A stretch of 10,178 nucleotides of DNA, from NCBI GenBank assembly GCA_003248805.1, contig QFQY01000103.1, positions 1 to 10,178 on the forward strand. The letters are read 5' to 3'. Positions 1 to 6,051 of this stretch are shown here, piece after piece. The notes below the pieces were generated by a model. It searched no databases. It was not told the origin of the DNA and saw only the letters and a list, made by a program, of their open reading frames with translations. This DNA is from Chelatococcus sp. Its GTDB lineage: Bacteria > Pseudomonadota > Alphaproteobacteria > Rhizobiales > Beijerinckiaceae. The position numbers and the translations under genes were made by a program. Every line of letters begins with the position of its first letter. Position 1 is the stretch's first letter.

Positions 1-584
1 AGCTGCTGAAGCAGGCCGCCGTCTCGAAGATCATCATCGAGCGTCCGCACAAGAAGTGCCGCGTCACCATCCACTCGGCGCGTCCGGGCGTGGTCATCGG
101 CAAGAAGGGCGCCGACATCGAGAAGCTCCGCAAGGAAGTCTCGAAGCTCACCAAGGCCGATGTCACGATCAACATCGTCGAGGTGCGCAAGCCCGAGATC
201 GACGCCACTCTGGTCGCCGACTCGATCGCCCAGCAGCTCGAGCGCCGCGTCGCCTTCCGTCGCGCCATGAAGCGCGCCGTGCAGTCGGCGATGCGTCTGG
301 GTGCCGAGGGCATCCGCATCAACTGCTCGGGCCGTCTCGGCGGCGCCGAGATCGCGCGCCTCGAATGGTATCGCGAGGGCCGGGTTCCGCTGCACACGCT
401 GCGCGCGGATGTCGACTACGGCGTCGGCACGGCCTTCACGACCTACGGGACGTGCGGCATCAAGGTCTGGATCTTCAAGGGCGAGATCCTCGAGCACGAC
501 CCGATGGCCCAGGACAAGCGCCTCGCCGACGAGGGTGGCCGCTCCGGCGGTCGCGATCGTGATCGTCGCGAACAGGCCGCGTAA
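1..584 (+). CDS. rpsC: 30S ribosomal protein S3, 5' end missing
   Basis: S3 sits at the mRNA entry side of the 30S head and contributes to the helicase activity of the ribosome. The reading frame is open from base 3 (first full codon Leu) to the TAA at 582-584, giving about 193 residues, so only the N-terminal start is outside the window. Near the start is the KH-domain signature, with the GVVIGKKG loop encoded at about 87-110 just after IHSARPG. The S3 C-terminal domain follows, including LGAEGI and CSGRLGGAEIAR. The tail is Arg/Gly-rich and ends in REQAA, as often seen in alphaproteobacterial S3. An internal GTG at 90 can look like a start, but the conserved coding sequence clearly continues upstream of it. 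rplP follows after 18 nt, matching the standard S10 operon order. Confidence 0.97.
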   Translation, partial: LLKQAAVSKIIIERPHKKCRVTIHSARPGVVIGKKGADIEKLRKEVSKLTKADVTINIVEVRKPEIDATLVADSIAQQLERRVAFRRAMKRAVQSAMRLGAEGIRINCSGRLGGAEIARLEWYREGRVPLHTLRADVDYGVGTAFTTYGTCGIKVWIFKGEILEHDPMAQDKRLADEGGRSGGRDRDRREQAA

Positions 585-602
585 GGCTGATCGAGAAGAG
601 CC

Positions 603-1016
603 ATGCTGCAACCAAAACGCACCAAGTTCCGCAAGCAGTTCAAGGGACGCATCTCCGGCGTCGCCAAGGGCGGCACGGACCTCAACTTCGGCCAGTTCGG
701 CCTGAAGGCCCAGGAGCCGGAGCGGGTCACCGCCCGTCAGATCGAAGCCGCCCGCCGCGCGATCACCCGCGCGATGAAGCGCGCCGGTCGCGTCTGGATC
801 AGGATCTTCCCGGACGTGCCGGTCTCCAAGAAGCCGACCGAAGTCCGCATGGGTAAGGGCAAGGGTTCGCCCGAGTTCTGGGCGGCCAAGGTCAAGCCGG
901 GCCGTATCATGTTCGAGCTCGACGGCGTGCCGGAGGAGGTCGCCCGCGAGGCGCTCCGCCTCGGCGCCGCCAAGCTGCCGATCAAGACCCGCTTCATCCA
1001 GCGCATCGCCGAGTAA
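603..1016 (+). CDS. rplP: 50S ribosomal protein L16
   Basis: L16 binds 23S rRNA near the tRNA acceptor arms at the A site and the peptidyl transferase centre, and assembles late into the 50S subunit. The product is 137 residues, the normal bacterial length. It begins with the characteristic MLQPKRTKFRKQFKGR and contains the GRVWIRIFPD and GKGKGSPEFWAAKVKPGRIMFE blocks (the second at roughly residues 80-103). The ATG is preceded by a purine-rich GAGAAGAG at 593-600. It lies between rpsC (18 nt upstream) and rpmC (10 nt downstream) and is presumably cotranscribed with both. No irregularity is seen. Confidence 0.98.
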   Translation: MLQPKRTKFRKQFKGRISGVAKGGTDLNFGQFGLKAQEPERVTARQIEAARRAITRAMKRAGRVWIRIFPDVPVSKKPTEVRMGKGKGSPEFWAAKVKPGRIMFELDGVPEEVAREALRLGAAKLPIKTRFIQRIAE

Positions 1017-1026
1017 GGAGGGCGAC

Positions 1027-1239
1027 ATGAAATCGACACAGCGCCTTTCCGACCTCAAGGTCATGAGCAACGACCAGCTTCAGGACGAGCTCCTGAAGCT
1101 GAAGAAGGAGCAGTTCAACCTGCGCTTCCAGCGCGCGACCGGACAGCTCGAGAACACCGCCCGCGTGAGCGAGGTCCGCAAGGAGATCGCCCGCATCAAG
1201 ACGCTGCAGCGGTCGAAGACCGTCGCGGCGAGCGCTTGA
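1027..1239 (+). CDS. rpmC: 50S ribosomal protein L29
   Basis: L29 is a small, mostly helical protein at the polypeptide exit tunnel, next to L23, where nascent-chain factors dock. The product has 70 residues. The family core is visible as LSDLKVMSNDQLQDELLKLKKE followed by QFNLRFQRATGQLEN (about residues 28-42) and a basic second helix VRKEIARIKT. Its ATG follows a strong Shine-Dalgarno sequence, AAGGAGG at 1015-1021, which overlaps the rplP stop codon and suggests translational coupling. rpsQ starts 11 nt downstream. Length and order are normal for the S10 operon. Confidence 0.97.
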   Translation: MKSTQRLSDLKVMSNDQLQDELLKLKKEQFNLRFQRATGQLENTARVSEVRKEIARIKTLQRSKTVAASA

Positions 1240-1250
1240 GGAGTTAGACC

Positions 1251-1493
1251 ATGCCGAAGCGCGTGCTGCAGGGCGTCGTCGTCAGCGACAAGCAGAACAA
1301 AACTGTTGTGGTGAAGGTCGAGCGGCGTTATACGCACCCGCTGCTCAAGAAGACGGTTCGCCGCACCAAGAACTATCACGCCCATGACGAGGCGGGCTCG
1401 TTCAGGGTCGGGGACACGGTCTGGATCGAGGAGTCCAAGCCGATCTCCAAGCTGAAGAGCTGGATCGTGCTCGAGGATGCCCCCAAGGGCTGA
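1251..1493 (+). CDS. rpsQ: 30S ribosomal protein S17
   Basis: S17 is a primary 16S rRNA-binding protein of the 30S body with an OB-fold. The product has 80 residues, the usual length. It shows the family pattern MPKRVLQGVVVSDKQNKTVVVKVER, the YTHPLLKKTVRRTKNYHAHDE block (the classic S17 signature region) and the closing GDTVWIEESKPISKLKSW segment. GAGGAG at 1238-1243 lies 7 nt before the ATG. It is the last gene of the S10 part; an inverted repeat overlaps its stop codon and a 213-bp spacer follows before rplN. Confidence 0.98.
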   Translation: MPKRVLQGVVVSDKQNKTVVVKVERRYTHPLLKKTVRRTKNYHAHDEAGSFRVGDTVWIEESKPISKLKSWIVLEDAPKG

Positions 1494-1660
1494 TTCGGGC
1501 AGCGGGACCGTCCGGCCGAATCGGTCGGGCGGGATCGCGGTTTGAGACGAAGTTCACCGCAGGAGTGACCGCCCGGGCGGCGGCGTTCTTGCGGATCGTT
1601 CTTTTTGCGAGGCCAGGGGGCGATCGACCCCCGTCAGTCGTAGTCCCGCTCGGCACTGAC
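1492..1660 (+). promoter_or_regulatory. structured spacer at the S10/spc boundary (four inverted repeats)
   Basis: The 213 bases between rpsQ and rplN contain no convincing gene but four inverted repeats. The first is GATTCGG/CCGAATC at 1492-1498/1516-1522, enclosing a nested GGA/TCC and overlapping the rpsQ stop. The second is the 12-bp perfect palindrome CCGCCCGGGCGG at 1569-1580. The third is GGGGG/CCCCC at 1616-1620/1628-1632 around a 7-base loop. The fourth is GTCAGT/ACTGAC at 1633-1638/1655-1660, directly abutting the third. A run of five T at 1602-1606 lies between the second and third. The structures are seen directly. A role as processing signal, attenuator or r-protein leader for the spc genes is inferred. 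I could not find a clear -35/-10 pair. Confidence 0.5.
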
Positions 1661-1706
1661 GCCGGCGGGAAACCGGGCTGATACACAGTTTGGAAGGATC
1701 AAGGCC

Positions 1707-2075
1707 ATGATCCAGGTGCAAACCAATCTCGAGGTCGCCGATAATTCCGGTGCCCGTCGCGTGATGTGCATCAAGGTTCTCGGTGGCTCGAAGCGTAAGT
1801 ACGCCGGGGTCGGCGACATCATCGTCGTGTCGATCAAGGAAGCCATTCCGCGCGGACGCGTGAAGAAGGGCGACGTCATGAAGGCGGTCGTCGTGCGCAC
1901 CGCCAAGGACGTGAAGCGCGCCGACGGATCGGTGATCCGCTTCGACCGCAACGCCGCCGTTCTGATCAACAATCAGAAGGAGCCGGTCGGCACCCGTATC
2001 TTCGGGCCCGTGCCGCGCGAGCTGCGCGCCAAGAACCACATGAAGATCATTTCGCTGGCGCCGGAGGTGCTGTGA
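1707..2075 (+). CDS. rplN: 50S ribosomal protein L14
   Basis: L14 lies at the subunit interface of the 50S and takes part in intersubunit bridge contacts with 16S rRNA. The product has 122 residues, exactly the common bacterial length, starting MIQVQTNLEVADNSGARRVMCIKVLGGS (the L14 signature region is the DNSGAR...IKVLGG part). It continues with YAGVGDIIVVSIKEAIPRGRVKKGDV and ends in the conserved FGPVPRELR...KIISLAPEVL. GGAAGG at 1692-1697 is a plausible ribosome-binding site. It opens the spc operon. Its TGA stop overlaps the rplX ATG by one base, a coupling arrangement. Confidence 0.98.
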   Translation: MIQVQTNLEVADNSGARRVMCIKVLGGSKRKYAGVGDIIVVSIKEAIPRGRVKKGDVMKAVVVRTAKDVKRADGSVIRFDRNAAVLINNQKEPVGTRIFGPVPRELRAKNHMKIISLAPEVL

Positions 2076-2392
2076 TGGCCGCCAAGATCAAGAAGGGCGA
2101 CAAGGTCGTCGTGCTGGCCGGCCGTGACAAGGGCAAGGGCGGCGAAGTGCTCCAGGTCCTGCCGAAGGACGGCCGTGCCGTCGTTCGCGGCGTGAACCTG
2201 GTCAAGCGTCACACCAAGCAGTCGGCGCAGTCCGAGGGCGGCATCATCTCCAAGGAAGCCACCATCGACCTGTCGAACATCGCCGTGGCCGATCCGAAGG
2301 ACGGCAAGCCGACCCGCGTCGGTTTCAAGGTGCTCGATGACGGCCGCAAGGTTCGTTTCGCCAAGCGTTCGGGAGATCTGATCGATGGCTGA
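2075..2392 (+). CDS. rplX: 50S ribosomal protein L24
   Basis: L24 is an early 50S assembly initiator that binds the 5' domain of 23S rRNA and ends up near the exit tunnel. The product has 105 residues. The N-terminal KOW motif is visible as IKKGDKVVVLAGRDKGKGGEV (residues 5-25). After it come VVRGVNLVKRHTKQ and a GFKVLDDGRKVRFAKRSG tail, both typical. I chose the ATG at 2075, which overlaps the rplN stop as TGATG. An in-frame GTG at 2072 would add only one Met and is less likely. The 3' end overlaps rplE by 8 bases. Confidence 0.97.
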   Translation: MAAKIKKGDKVVVLAGRDKGKGGEVLQVLPKDGRAVVRGVNLVKRHTKQSAQSEGGIISKEATIDLSNIAVADPKDGKPTRVGFKVLDDGRKVRFAKRSGDLIDG

Positions 2393-2906
2393 GGCTCAGC
2401 AGGCGGCGCTCTCGCCGCGCATGAAGAAGCATTACGAGGACGTCGTTCGTCCCGCGATGATCCAGGAATTCGGCTACAAGAACGCCATGGAAGTGCCGAC
2501 GATCGAGAAGATCGTCATCAACATGGGCGTTGGCGAGGCGACTGCCGACCGCAAGAAGGTCGACAACGCCGCGGGCGATCTCGCCCTCATCGCCGGCCAG
2601 AAGCCGGTCATCACCAAGTCCCGCCTCGCCATCGCCGGCTTCAAGCTGCGCGAGAACATGGCGGTGGGCTGCAAGGTCACGCTGCGCAAGACGCGGATGT
2701 ACGAGTTCGTCGACCGGCTCGTCACCATCGCCCTGCCGCGCGTGCGCGACTTCCGGGGCCTGAATCCGAAGTCGTTCGACGGGCGCGGCAATTTCGCGCT
2801 CGGGATCAAGGAGCACATCGTGTTCCCCGAGATCAACTACGACATCGGACGACGAGGCACGCGCCCTGCTCAAGCACTTCAACTTCCCGTTCCGGCAGTG
2901 AGCTAG
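2385..2906 (+). CDS. rplE: 50S ribosomal protein L5, C-terminus disrupted by apparent deletion/frameshift
   Basis: L5 binds 5S rRNA and helps form the central protuberance and a bridge to the 30S head. Residues 1-153 are normal L5: KIVINMGVGEA near residue 45, GQKPVITKSRLAIAGFKLR, GCKVTLR, and DFRGLNPKSFDGRGNF through PEINYD at 148-153. After Asp153 the frame reads IGRRGTRPAQALQLPVPAVS to a TAG at 2904-2906, which is not L5-like. One base later, frame +1 (2845-2901) encodes the expected family C-terminus SDDEARALLKHFNFPFRQ and a TGA. Compared with E. coli L5 as I recall it, about 17 residues (the KVD...GLDI...TTTAK segment) are missing. That fits a loss of about 50 nt. An intact protein would be about 188 residues; as read it is 173 with a scrambled tail. 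The start overlaps rplX by 8 nt. Confidence 0.9.
   Translation: MAEAQQAALSPRMKKHYEDVVRPAMIQEFGYKNAMEVPTIEKIVINMGVGEATADRKKVDNAAGDLALIAGQKPVITKSRLAIAGFKLRENMAVGCKVTLRKTRMYEFVDRLVTIALPRVRDFRGLNPKSFDGRGNFALGIKEHIVFPEINYDIGRRGTRPAQALQLPVPAVS
2845..2901 (+). pseudogene. rplE: out-of-frame remnant of the rplE C-terminus
   Basis: Read in the +1 frame relative to the rplE start, this piece encodes SDDEARALLKHFNFPFRQ and then a TGA stop at 2899-2901, which matches the conserved end of L5 (compare SDEEGRALLAAFDFPFRK in E. coli). It is therefore coding sequence separated from its own gene by the deletion junction at 2841-2847. The TGA leaves a normal 34-nt gap to rpsN, supporting the view that this was the original gene end. 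Confidence 0.85.
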
Positions 2907-2935
2907 CGCTCAAACGCGGACACCAGGAGAAATCG

Positions 2936-3241
2936 ATGGCTAAGAAAAGTTCCGTCGAGAACAACGAACGTCGCAGGAAGCTCGTGAAGAAGTTCGCGGG
3001 CCGCCGGGCGCGCCTTCTCGCGATCGCGAACGACGAGAACCAGTCGATGGACGAGCGTTTCCTCGCTCGCCTGAAGCTGGCTGAACTGCCGCGTAATTCG
3101 GCCAAGATCCGGATTCGCAATCGCTGCGAGGTGACGGGCCGTCCGCGCGCCTTCTATCGCAAGCTGAAGATGTCGCGCGTTGCGTTGCGCGAGCTCGGCA
3201 ACAAGGGGCTGGTTCCCGGCCTCGTCAAGTCGAGCTGGTGA
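2936..3241 (+). CDS. rpsN: 30S ribosomal protein S14, zinc-free type
   Basis: S14 binds the 3' domain of 16S rRNA in the 30S head and is needed for late 30S assembly. The product has 101 residues, the length of the long, zinc-independent class. It contains only one Cys (in RNRCEVTGRPRAFYRKLKMSR, about residues 61-81), so the CxxC zinc ribbon of the short class is absent. N-terminal MAKKSSVENNERRRKLVKKF and the C-terminal LPGLVKSSW-like ending (VPGLVKSSW) are typical of Alphaproteobacteria. The ATG follows AGGAGA at 2926-2931. rpsH starts 13 nt after its stop. Confidence 0.98.
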   Translation: MAKKSSVENNERRRKLVKKFAGRRARLLAIANDENQSMDERFLARLKLAELPRNSAKIRIRNRCEVTGRPRAFYRKLKMSRVALRELGNKGLVPGLVKSSW

Positions 3242-3254
3242 GGAGGACTGGATC

Positions 3255-3653
3255 ATGGCGATCATCGATCCGCTCGGAGATATGCTGACGCGCATCCGCA
3301 ATGCGCAGCTGCGTCGCAAGTCCCGCGTTTCCACCCCGGGCTCCAAGCTCCGGGCCCGTGTTCTCGACGTGCTGGCGGCGGAAGGCTACATCCGCGGCTA
3401 CTCCACGACCGAGTTCGGCAACGGCCGTACGGAGTTCGACATCGAGCTCAAGTACCACGAGGGACAGCCGGTCATCCGGTCGATCTCGCGCGTCTCGAAG
3501 CCCGGCCGCCGCGTCTATTCGTCCGTCGAGACGATGCCGCGCGTCGCCGACGGCCTCGGCGTCACCATCGTCTCCACGCCGAAGGGCGTGATGCCCGATC
3601 ACCTGGCCCGCGAGCAGAACGTGGGCGGCGAAGTGCTCTGCAAGGTCTTCTGA
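3255..3653 (+). CDS. rpsH: 30S ribosomal protein S8
   Basis: S8 is a primary 16S rRNA-binding protein of the 30S platform; in E. coli it also represses spc operon translation by binding its own mRNA. The product has 132 residues from the ATG at 3255. The start is IDPLGDMLTRIRNAQ and the end is REQNVGGEVLCKVF, the latter containing the family's GGE(V/I)LC signature. The nearer ATG is preferred because it begins exactly at the conserved N-terminus and has AGGAGG at 3241-3246, 8 nt upstream. An in-frame upstream start at 3180 lies inside rpsN and is rejected. No S8 target site could be identified by eye. Confidence 0.97.
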   Translation: MAIIDPLGDMLTRIRNAQLRRKSRVSTPGSKLRARVLDVLAAEGYIRGYSTTEFGNGRTEFDIELKYHEGQPVIRSISRVSKPGRRVYSSVETMPRVADGLGVTIVSTPKGVMPDHLAREQNVGGEVLCKVF

Positions 3654-3688
3654 CCTCGCTTAGCGCCGCTCATTTTCGGGAGAATCCA

Positions 3689-4222
3689 ATGTCTCGTGTC
3701 GGTAAGAAGCCGGTTCCGGTCCCCGCAGGCGTCACTGCTTCGGTGACCGGCCAGCTGGTCAAGATCAAGGGCGCGAAGGGCGAACTGTCCTTCGACGTGC
3801 CCGAGGACGTCTCGGTCGCGATGGAGAACGGCGCCATCGCCGTGCAGCCGCGCAGCCAGACCAAGCGCGCCCGCGCTCTGTGGGGCACCTCGCGCGCCCG
3901 CATCAACAATCTCGTCATCGGCACCACCGCCGGTTTCGAGAAGAAGCTCGAGATCAACGGCGTCGGCTACAAGGCCGCCGTCGCTGGCAAGGTGCTCAAG
4001 CTGTCGCTCGGCTACAGCCACGACATCGACTACGAAATCCCGGCCGGTGTCTCGATCGTGACGCCGAAGCCGACGGAGATCGTCGTCAGCGGCATCGACA
4101 AGCAGGTCGTCGGCCAGACCGCCGCGGAGATCCGCGACTACCGTGGTCCGGAGCCCTACAAGGGCAAGGGCGTCAAGTACGCTGGCGAGTTCATCTTCCG
4201 CAAGGAAGGGAAGAAGAAGTAA
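3689..4222 (+). CDS. rplF: 50S ribosomal protein L6
   Basis: L6 binds 23S rRNA near the sarcin-ricin loop and the elongation factor site. The product has 177 residues, the expected length. It has the two-fold repeat of L6: MSRVGKKPVPVPAGV opens the first half, and GVGYKAAVAGKVLKLSLGYSH (about residues 91-111) opens the second. The C-terminal signature RGPEPYKGKGVKYAGEFIFRKEGKKK is intact. A GGGAGA at 3678-3683 precedes the ATG. The upstream gap to rpsH is 35 nt, and rplR begins 5 nt downstream. Confidence 0.98.
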   Translation: MSRVGKKPVPVPAGVTASVTGQLVKIKGAKGELSFDVPEDVSVAMENGAIAVQPRSQTKRARALWGTSRARINNLVIGTTAGFEKKLEINGVGYKAAVAGKVLKLSLGYSHDIDYEIPAGVSIVTPKPTEIVVSGIDKQVVGQTAAEIRDYRGPEPYKGKGVKYAGEFIFRKEGKKK

Positions 4223-4227
4223 GCGCC

Positions 4228-4590
4228 ATGAGCAAGCAGACCGAGAACACTGCGCGCCGCAAGGCCCGCGTCCGCCGCGCGATCAAGGCCGTCGCCAATG
4301 GCCGCGCCCGCCTGTCGGTGCATCGCACCGGCAAGCAGATCTACGTCCAGGTGATCGACGACGTGAAGGGCGTGACCCTCGCTTCGGCGTCGTCGCTCGA
4401 CAAGGACATCCGCGGCGACATCAAGTCGGGTGCGAATGTCGCCGCCGCCACGACGATCGGCAAGCTGATCGCCGAGCGGGCCGTCAAGGCCGGCATCACG
4501 GACGTGGTCTTCGACCGCGGCCCGTACCGCTACCATGGCCGCGTCAAGGCGCTGGCCGATGCCGCCCGCGAGGGCGGGCTCAACTTCTGA
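4228..4590 (+). CDS. rplR: 50S ribosomal protein L18
   Basis: L18 binds 5S rRNA together with L5 and L25 and mediates its attachment to 23S rRNA. The product has 120 residues from the ATG at 4228. The basic N-terminus (RRKARVRRAIK) is followed by GRARLSVHRTGKQIYVQVIDDVKGVTLASAS, then GKLIAERAVKAGITDVVFDRGPYRYHGRVKALADAAREGGLNF, the diagnostic L18 C-terminus. Its frame is open upstream to about 3880 within rplF, but the conserved protein starts at 4228. Since L5 next door appears damaged, note that L18 itself is intact. Confidence 0.97.
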   Translation: MSKQTENTARRKARVRRAIKAVANGRARLSVHRTGKQIYVQVIDDVKGVTLASASSLDKDIRGDIKSGANVAAATTIGKLIAERAVKAGITDVVFDRGPYRYHGRVKALADAAREGGLNF

Positions 4591-4602
4591 GCTGACACAG
4601 GT

Positions 4603-4618
4603 CGCCCCGTCCGGGGCG
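4603..4618 (+). repeat. short hairpin in the rplR-rpsE spacer
   Basis: A perfect 6-bp stem CGCCCC/GGGGCG with a 4-base loop lies in the 83-bp gap between rplR and rpsE, an unusually wide gap for this part of the operon. No T-run follows, so it is not a convincing terminator. It may be an RNA-stability or translation-spacing element, or chance in GC-rich DNA. Confidence 0.35.
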
Positions 4619-4673
4619 CTCGAGCGAGCGGCGGGAGCGATCGGCTTCCGTCCGCGCAAGTAAGAGGAAAGAC

Positions 4674-5237
4674 ATGGCTAGAGAGCCGCGTGACCGTCGG
4701 GATAGCGAAGAGCGCGATTCCGAATTCGTGGACAAGCTCGTCCACATCAACCGCGTCGCCAAGGTGGTGAAGGGCGGGCGTCGCTTCGGCTTCGCCGCGC
4801 TCGTCGTCGTCGGCGACCAGAAGGGCCGCGTCGGCTTCGGCCACGGCAAGGCCCGCGAAGTGCCCGAGGCGATCCGCAAGGCGACGGAAGCCGCCAAGCG
4901 CGGCCTCGTCCGCATCCCGCTGCGCGAGGGCCGCACCCTCCATCACGACGTGCAGGGCCGTCACGGCGCCGGCAAGGTCGTGCTGCGTGCGGCTCCGGCC
5001 GGTACCGGCATCATCGCGGGCGGCCCGATGCGCGCCGTCTTCGAGGCGGTCGGCATGCAGGACGTCGTGTCGAAGTCGCTCGGTTCGTCGAACCCGTACA
5101 ACCTGGTTCGCGCCACCTTCGACGCCCTGAAGAACGAGGACAGCCCGCGCGCGGTCGCCGCCCGTCGTTCGCTCAAGGTCTCGTCCCTGCAGACGCGCCG
5201 TCGCGATGCCGGCGCCGACGCTGCGGCGGAAGCGTGA
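4674..5237 (+). CDS. rpsE: 30S ribosomal protein S5
   Basis: S5 lies at the mRNA entrance of the 30S subunit and influences decoding accuracy. The product has 187 residues, longer than the 166-residue E. coli protein because of a charged N-terminus and an Ala-rich C-terminal tail (RRDAGADAAAEA); such extensions are common in Alphaproteobacteria. The N-terminal dsRBD-like domain is seen in KLVHINRVAKVVKGGRRFGF (residues 21-40) through GRVGFGHGKAREVPEAIRKA. The C-terminal domain includes GTGIIAGGPMRAVFEAVG (about 111-128) and SLGSSNPYN. The ATG has AGAGGAAA at 4663-4670 upstream. rpmD follows after 10 nt. Confidence 0.98.
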   Translation: MAREPRDRRDSEERDSEFVDKLVHINRVAKVVKGGRRFGFAALVVVGDQKGRVGFGHGKAREVPEAIRKATEAAKRGLVRIPLREGRTLHHDVQGRHGAGKVVLRAAPAGTGIIAGGPMRAVFEAVGMQDVVSKSLGSSNPYNLVRATFDALKNEDSPRAVAARRSLKVSSLQTRRRDAGADAAAEA

Positions 5238-5247
5238 GGAGGGGGCG

Positions 5248-5442
5248 ATGGCAAAAGCTGAGAAGACCCTCGTCGTCGAGCAGATCGGCTCCCCGATCCG
5301 CCGTGACGCCTCGCAGCGCCAGACCCTGATCGGTCTCGGCCTGAACAAGATCCGCCGCCGCTCGACCCTCCAGGACACGCCCGCCGTGCGTGGCATGGTC
5401 GAGAAGGTCAAGCACCTCGTGCGCGTCGTCGACGGCAAGTGA
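5248..5442 (+). CDS. rpmD: 50S ribosomal protein L30
   Basis: L30 is a small 23S rRNA-binding protein of the 50S subunit, present in many but not all bacteria. The product has 64 residues from the ATG at 5248: it shows the family's IGSPIRRDASQRQTLIGLGLNKIRRRSTLQDTP core and a VRGMVEKVKHLVRVV end. GAGGAGGGGG at 5236-5245 supports this start; an in-frame ATG at 5206 lies inside rpsE and is rejected. It sits between rpsE (10 nt) and rplO (12 nt), its canonical place. Confidence 0.97.
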   Translation: MAKAEKTLVVEQIGSPIRRDASQRQTLIGLGLNKIRRRSTLQDTPAVRGMVEKVKHLVRVVDGK

Positions 5443-5454
5443 GGAGTGCGATCC

Positions 5455-5931
5455 ATGAAACTCACAGACATCCGTGACAACGAAGGCGCGACCAAGTCGC
5501 GCATCCGCGTCGGCCGGGGCATCGGCTCGGGCAAGGGCAAGACCGGTGGACGCGGCGTCAAGGGCCAGAAGGCTCGTGCCGGCGTGGCGGTCAAGGGCTT
5601 CGAAGGCGGCCAGATGCCGCTCTATCGTCGCCTGCCGAAGCGTGGCTTCACCAACCTGTTCGCCCGGGAACTGAACGAGGTCAATCTCGGCCGGATCCAG
5701 CAGGCGGTCGAGGCGGGCAAGCTCGACGCCAAGGGCGCGGTCACCGTCGAGGCGCTCGTCGCCGCCGGCGTGATCACCCGCCAGGCCAAGGACGGCGTCA
5801 AGATTCTCGGCGTCGGCGAGCTCAAGACCAAGCTCGCCTTCGAGGTTGCCGGGGCGTCCAAGTCGGCCGTCGAGGCGATCGAGAAGGCCGGCGGTTCGGT
5901 CAAGATCCTGGCCGCCGCTTCACAGGCGTGA
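5455..5931 (+). CDS. rplO: 50S ribosomal protein L15
   Basis: L15 is a core 23S rRNA-binding protein of the 50S subunit. The product has 158 residues from ATG 5455. The long Gly/Arg/Lys-rich N-terminal extension (RVGRGIGSGKGKTGGRGVKGQKAR, about residues 18-41) penetrates rRNA. It is followed by GFEGGQMPLYRRLPKRGFTN and a globular C-terminal domain (LVAAGVI, VKILGVGELKTKLAFEVAGASKSAVEAIEKAGGSVKIL). GAGGAG at 5441-5446 is 8 nt before this ATG. An in-frame GTG at 5446 overlaps that Shine-Dalgarno sequence and is not used. Confidence 0.97.
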   Translation: MKLTDIRDNEGATKSRIRVGRGIGSGKGKTGGRGVKGQKARAGVAVKGFEGGQMPLYRRLPKRGFTNLFARELNEVNLGRIQQAVEAGKLDAKGAVTVEALVAAGVITRQAKDGVKILGVGELKTKLAFEVAGASKSAVEAIEKAGGSVKILAAASQA

Positions 5932-5953
5932 TCCGCGCGCTTACATGATATCC

Positions 5954-6000
5954 GCGAACGGCGGCCGGGCCTCTGCGCCTCGGCCGCCGTTCGCCTGTTT
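5954..6000 (+). terminator. terminator-like hairpin between rplO and secY
   Basis: A perfect 14-bp GC-rich stem is formed by GCGAACGGCGGCCG (5954-5967) and CGGCCGCCGTTCGC (5981-5994). Up to two further pairs may form inside a 13-base loop. The following bases are CTGTTT, a weak T-run. The stem strength suggests an intrinsic terminator or attenuator, but secY downstream must still be expressed, by read-through or a promoter that I cannot see in the 50 bases after it. An mRNA-stabilising or processing hairpin is the alternative. Confidence 0.6.
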
Positions 6001-6051
6001 GCCGGGCGCTGAACACGGCGTCCGCCCAACGAGGTTTCGAGGACCGGACGC

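Noticed and set aside
2836..2850. Programmed ribosomal frameshift in rplE
   Set aside because: A +1 shift would restore the last 18 residues but still leave about 17 conserved residues missing, and no slippery sequence or stimulating structure is evident.
4530..5594. 354-residue open frame on the - strand across rpsE-rpmD
   Set aside because: It spans three clear ribosomal protein genes on the other strand, has low-complexity composition and no family resemblance.
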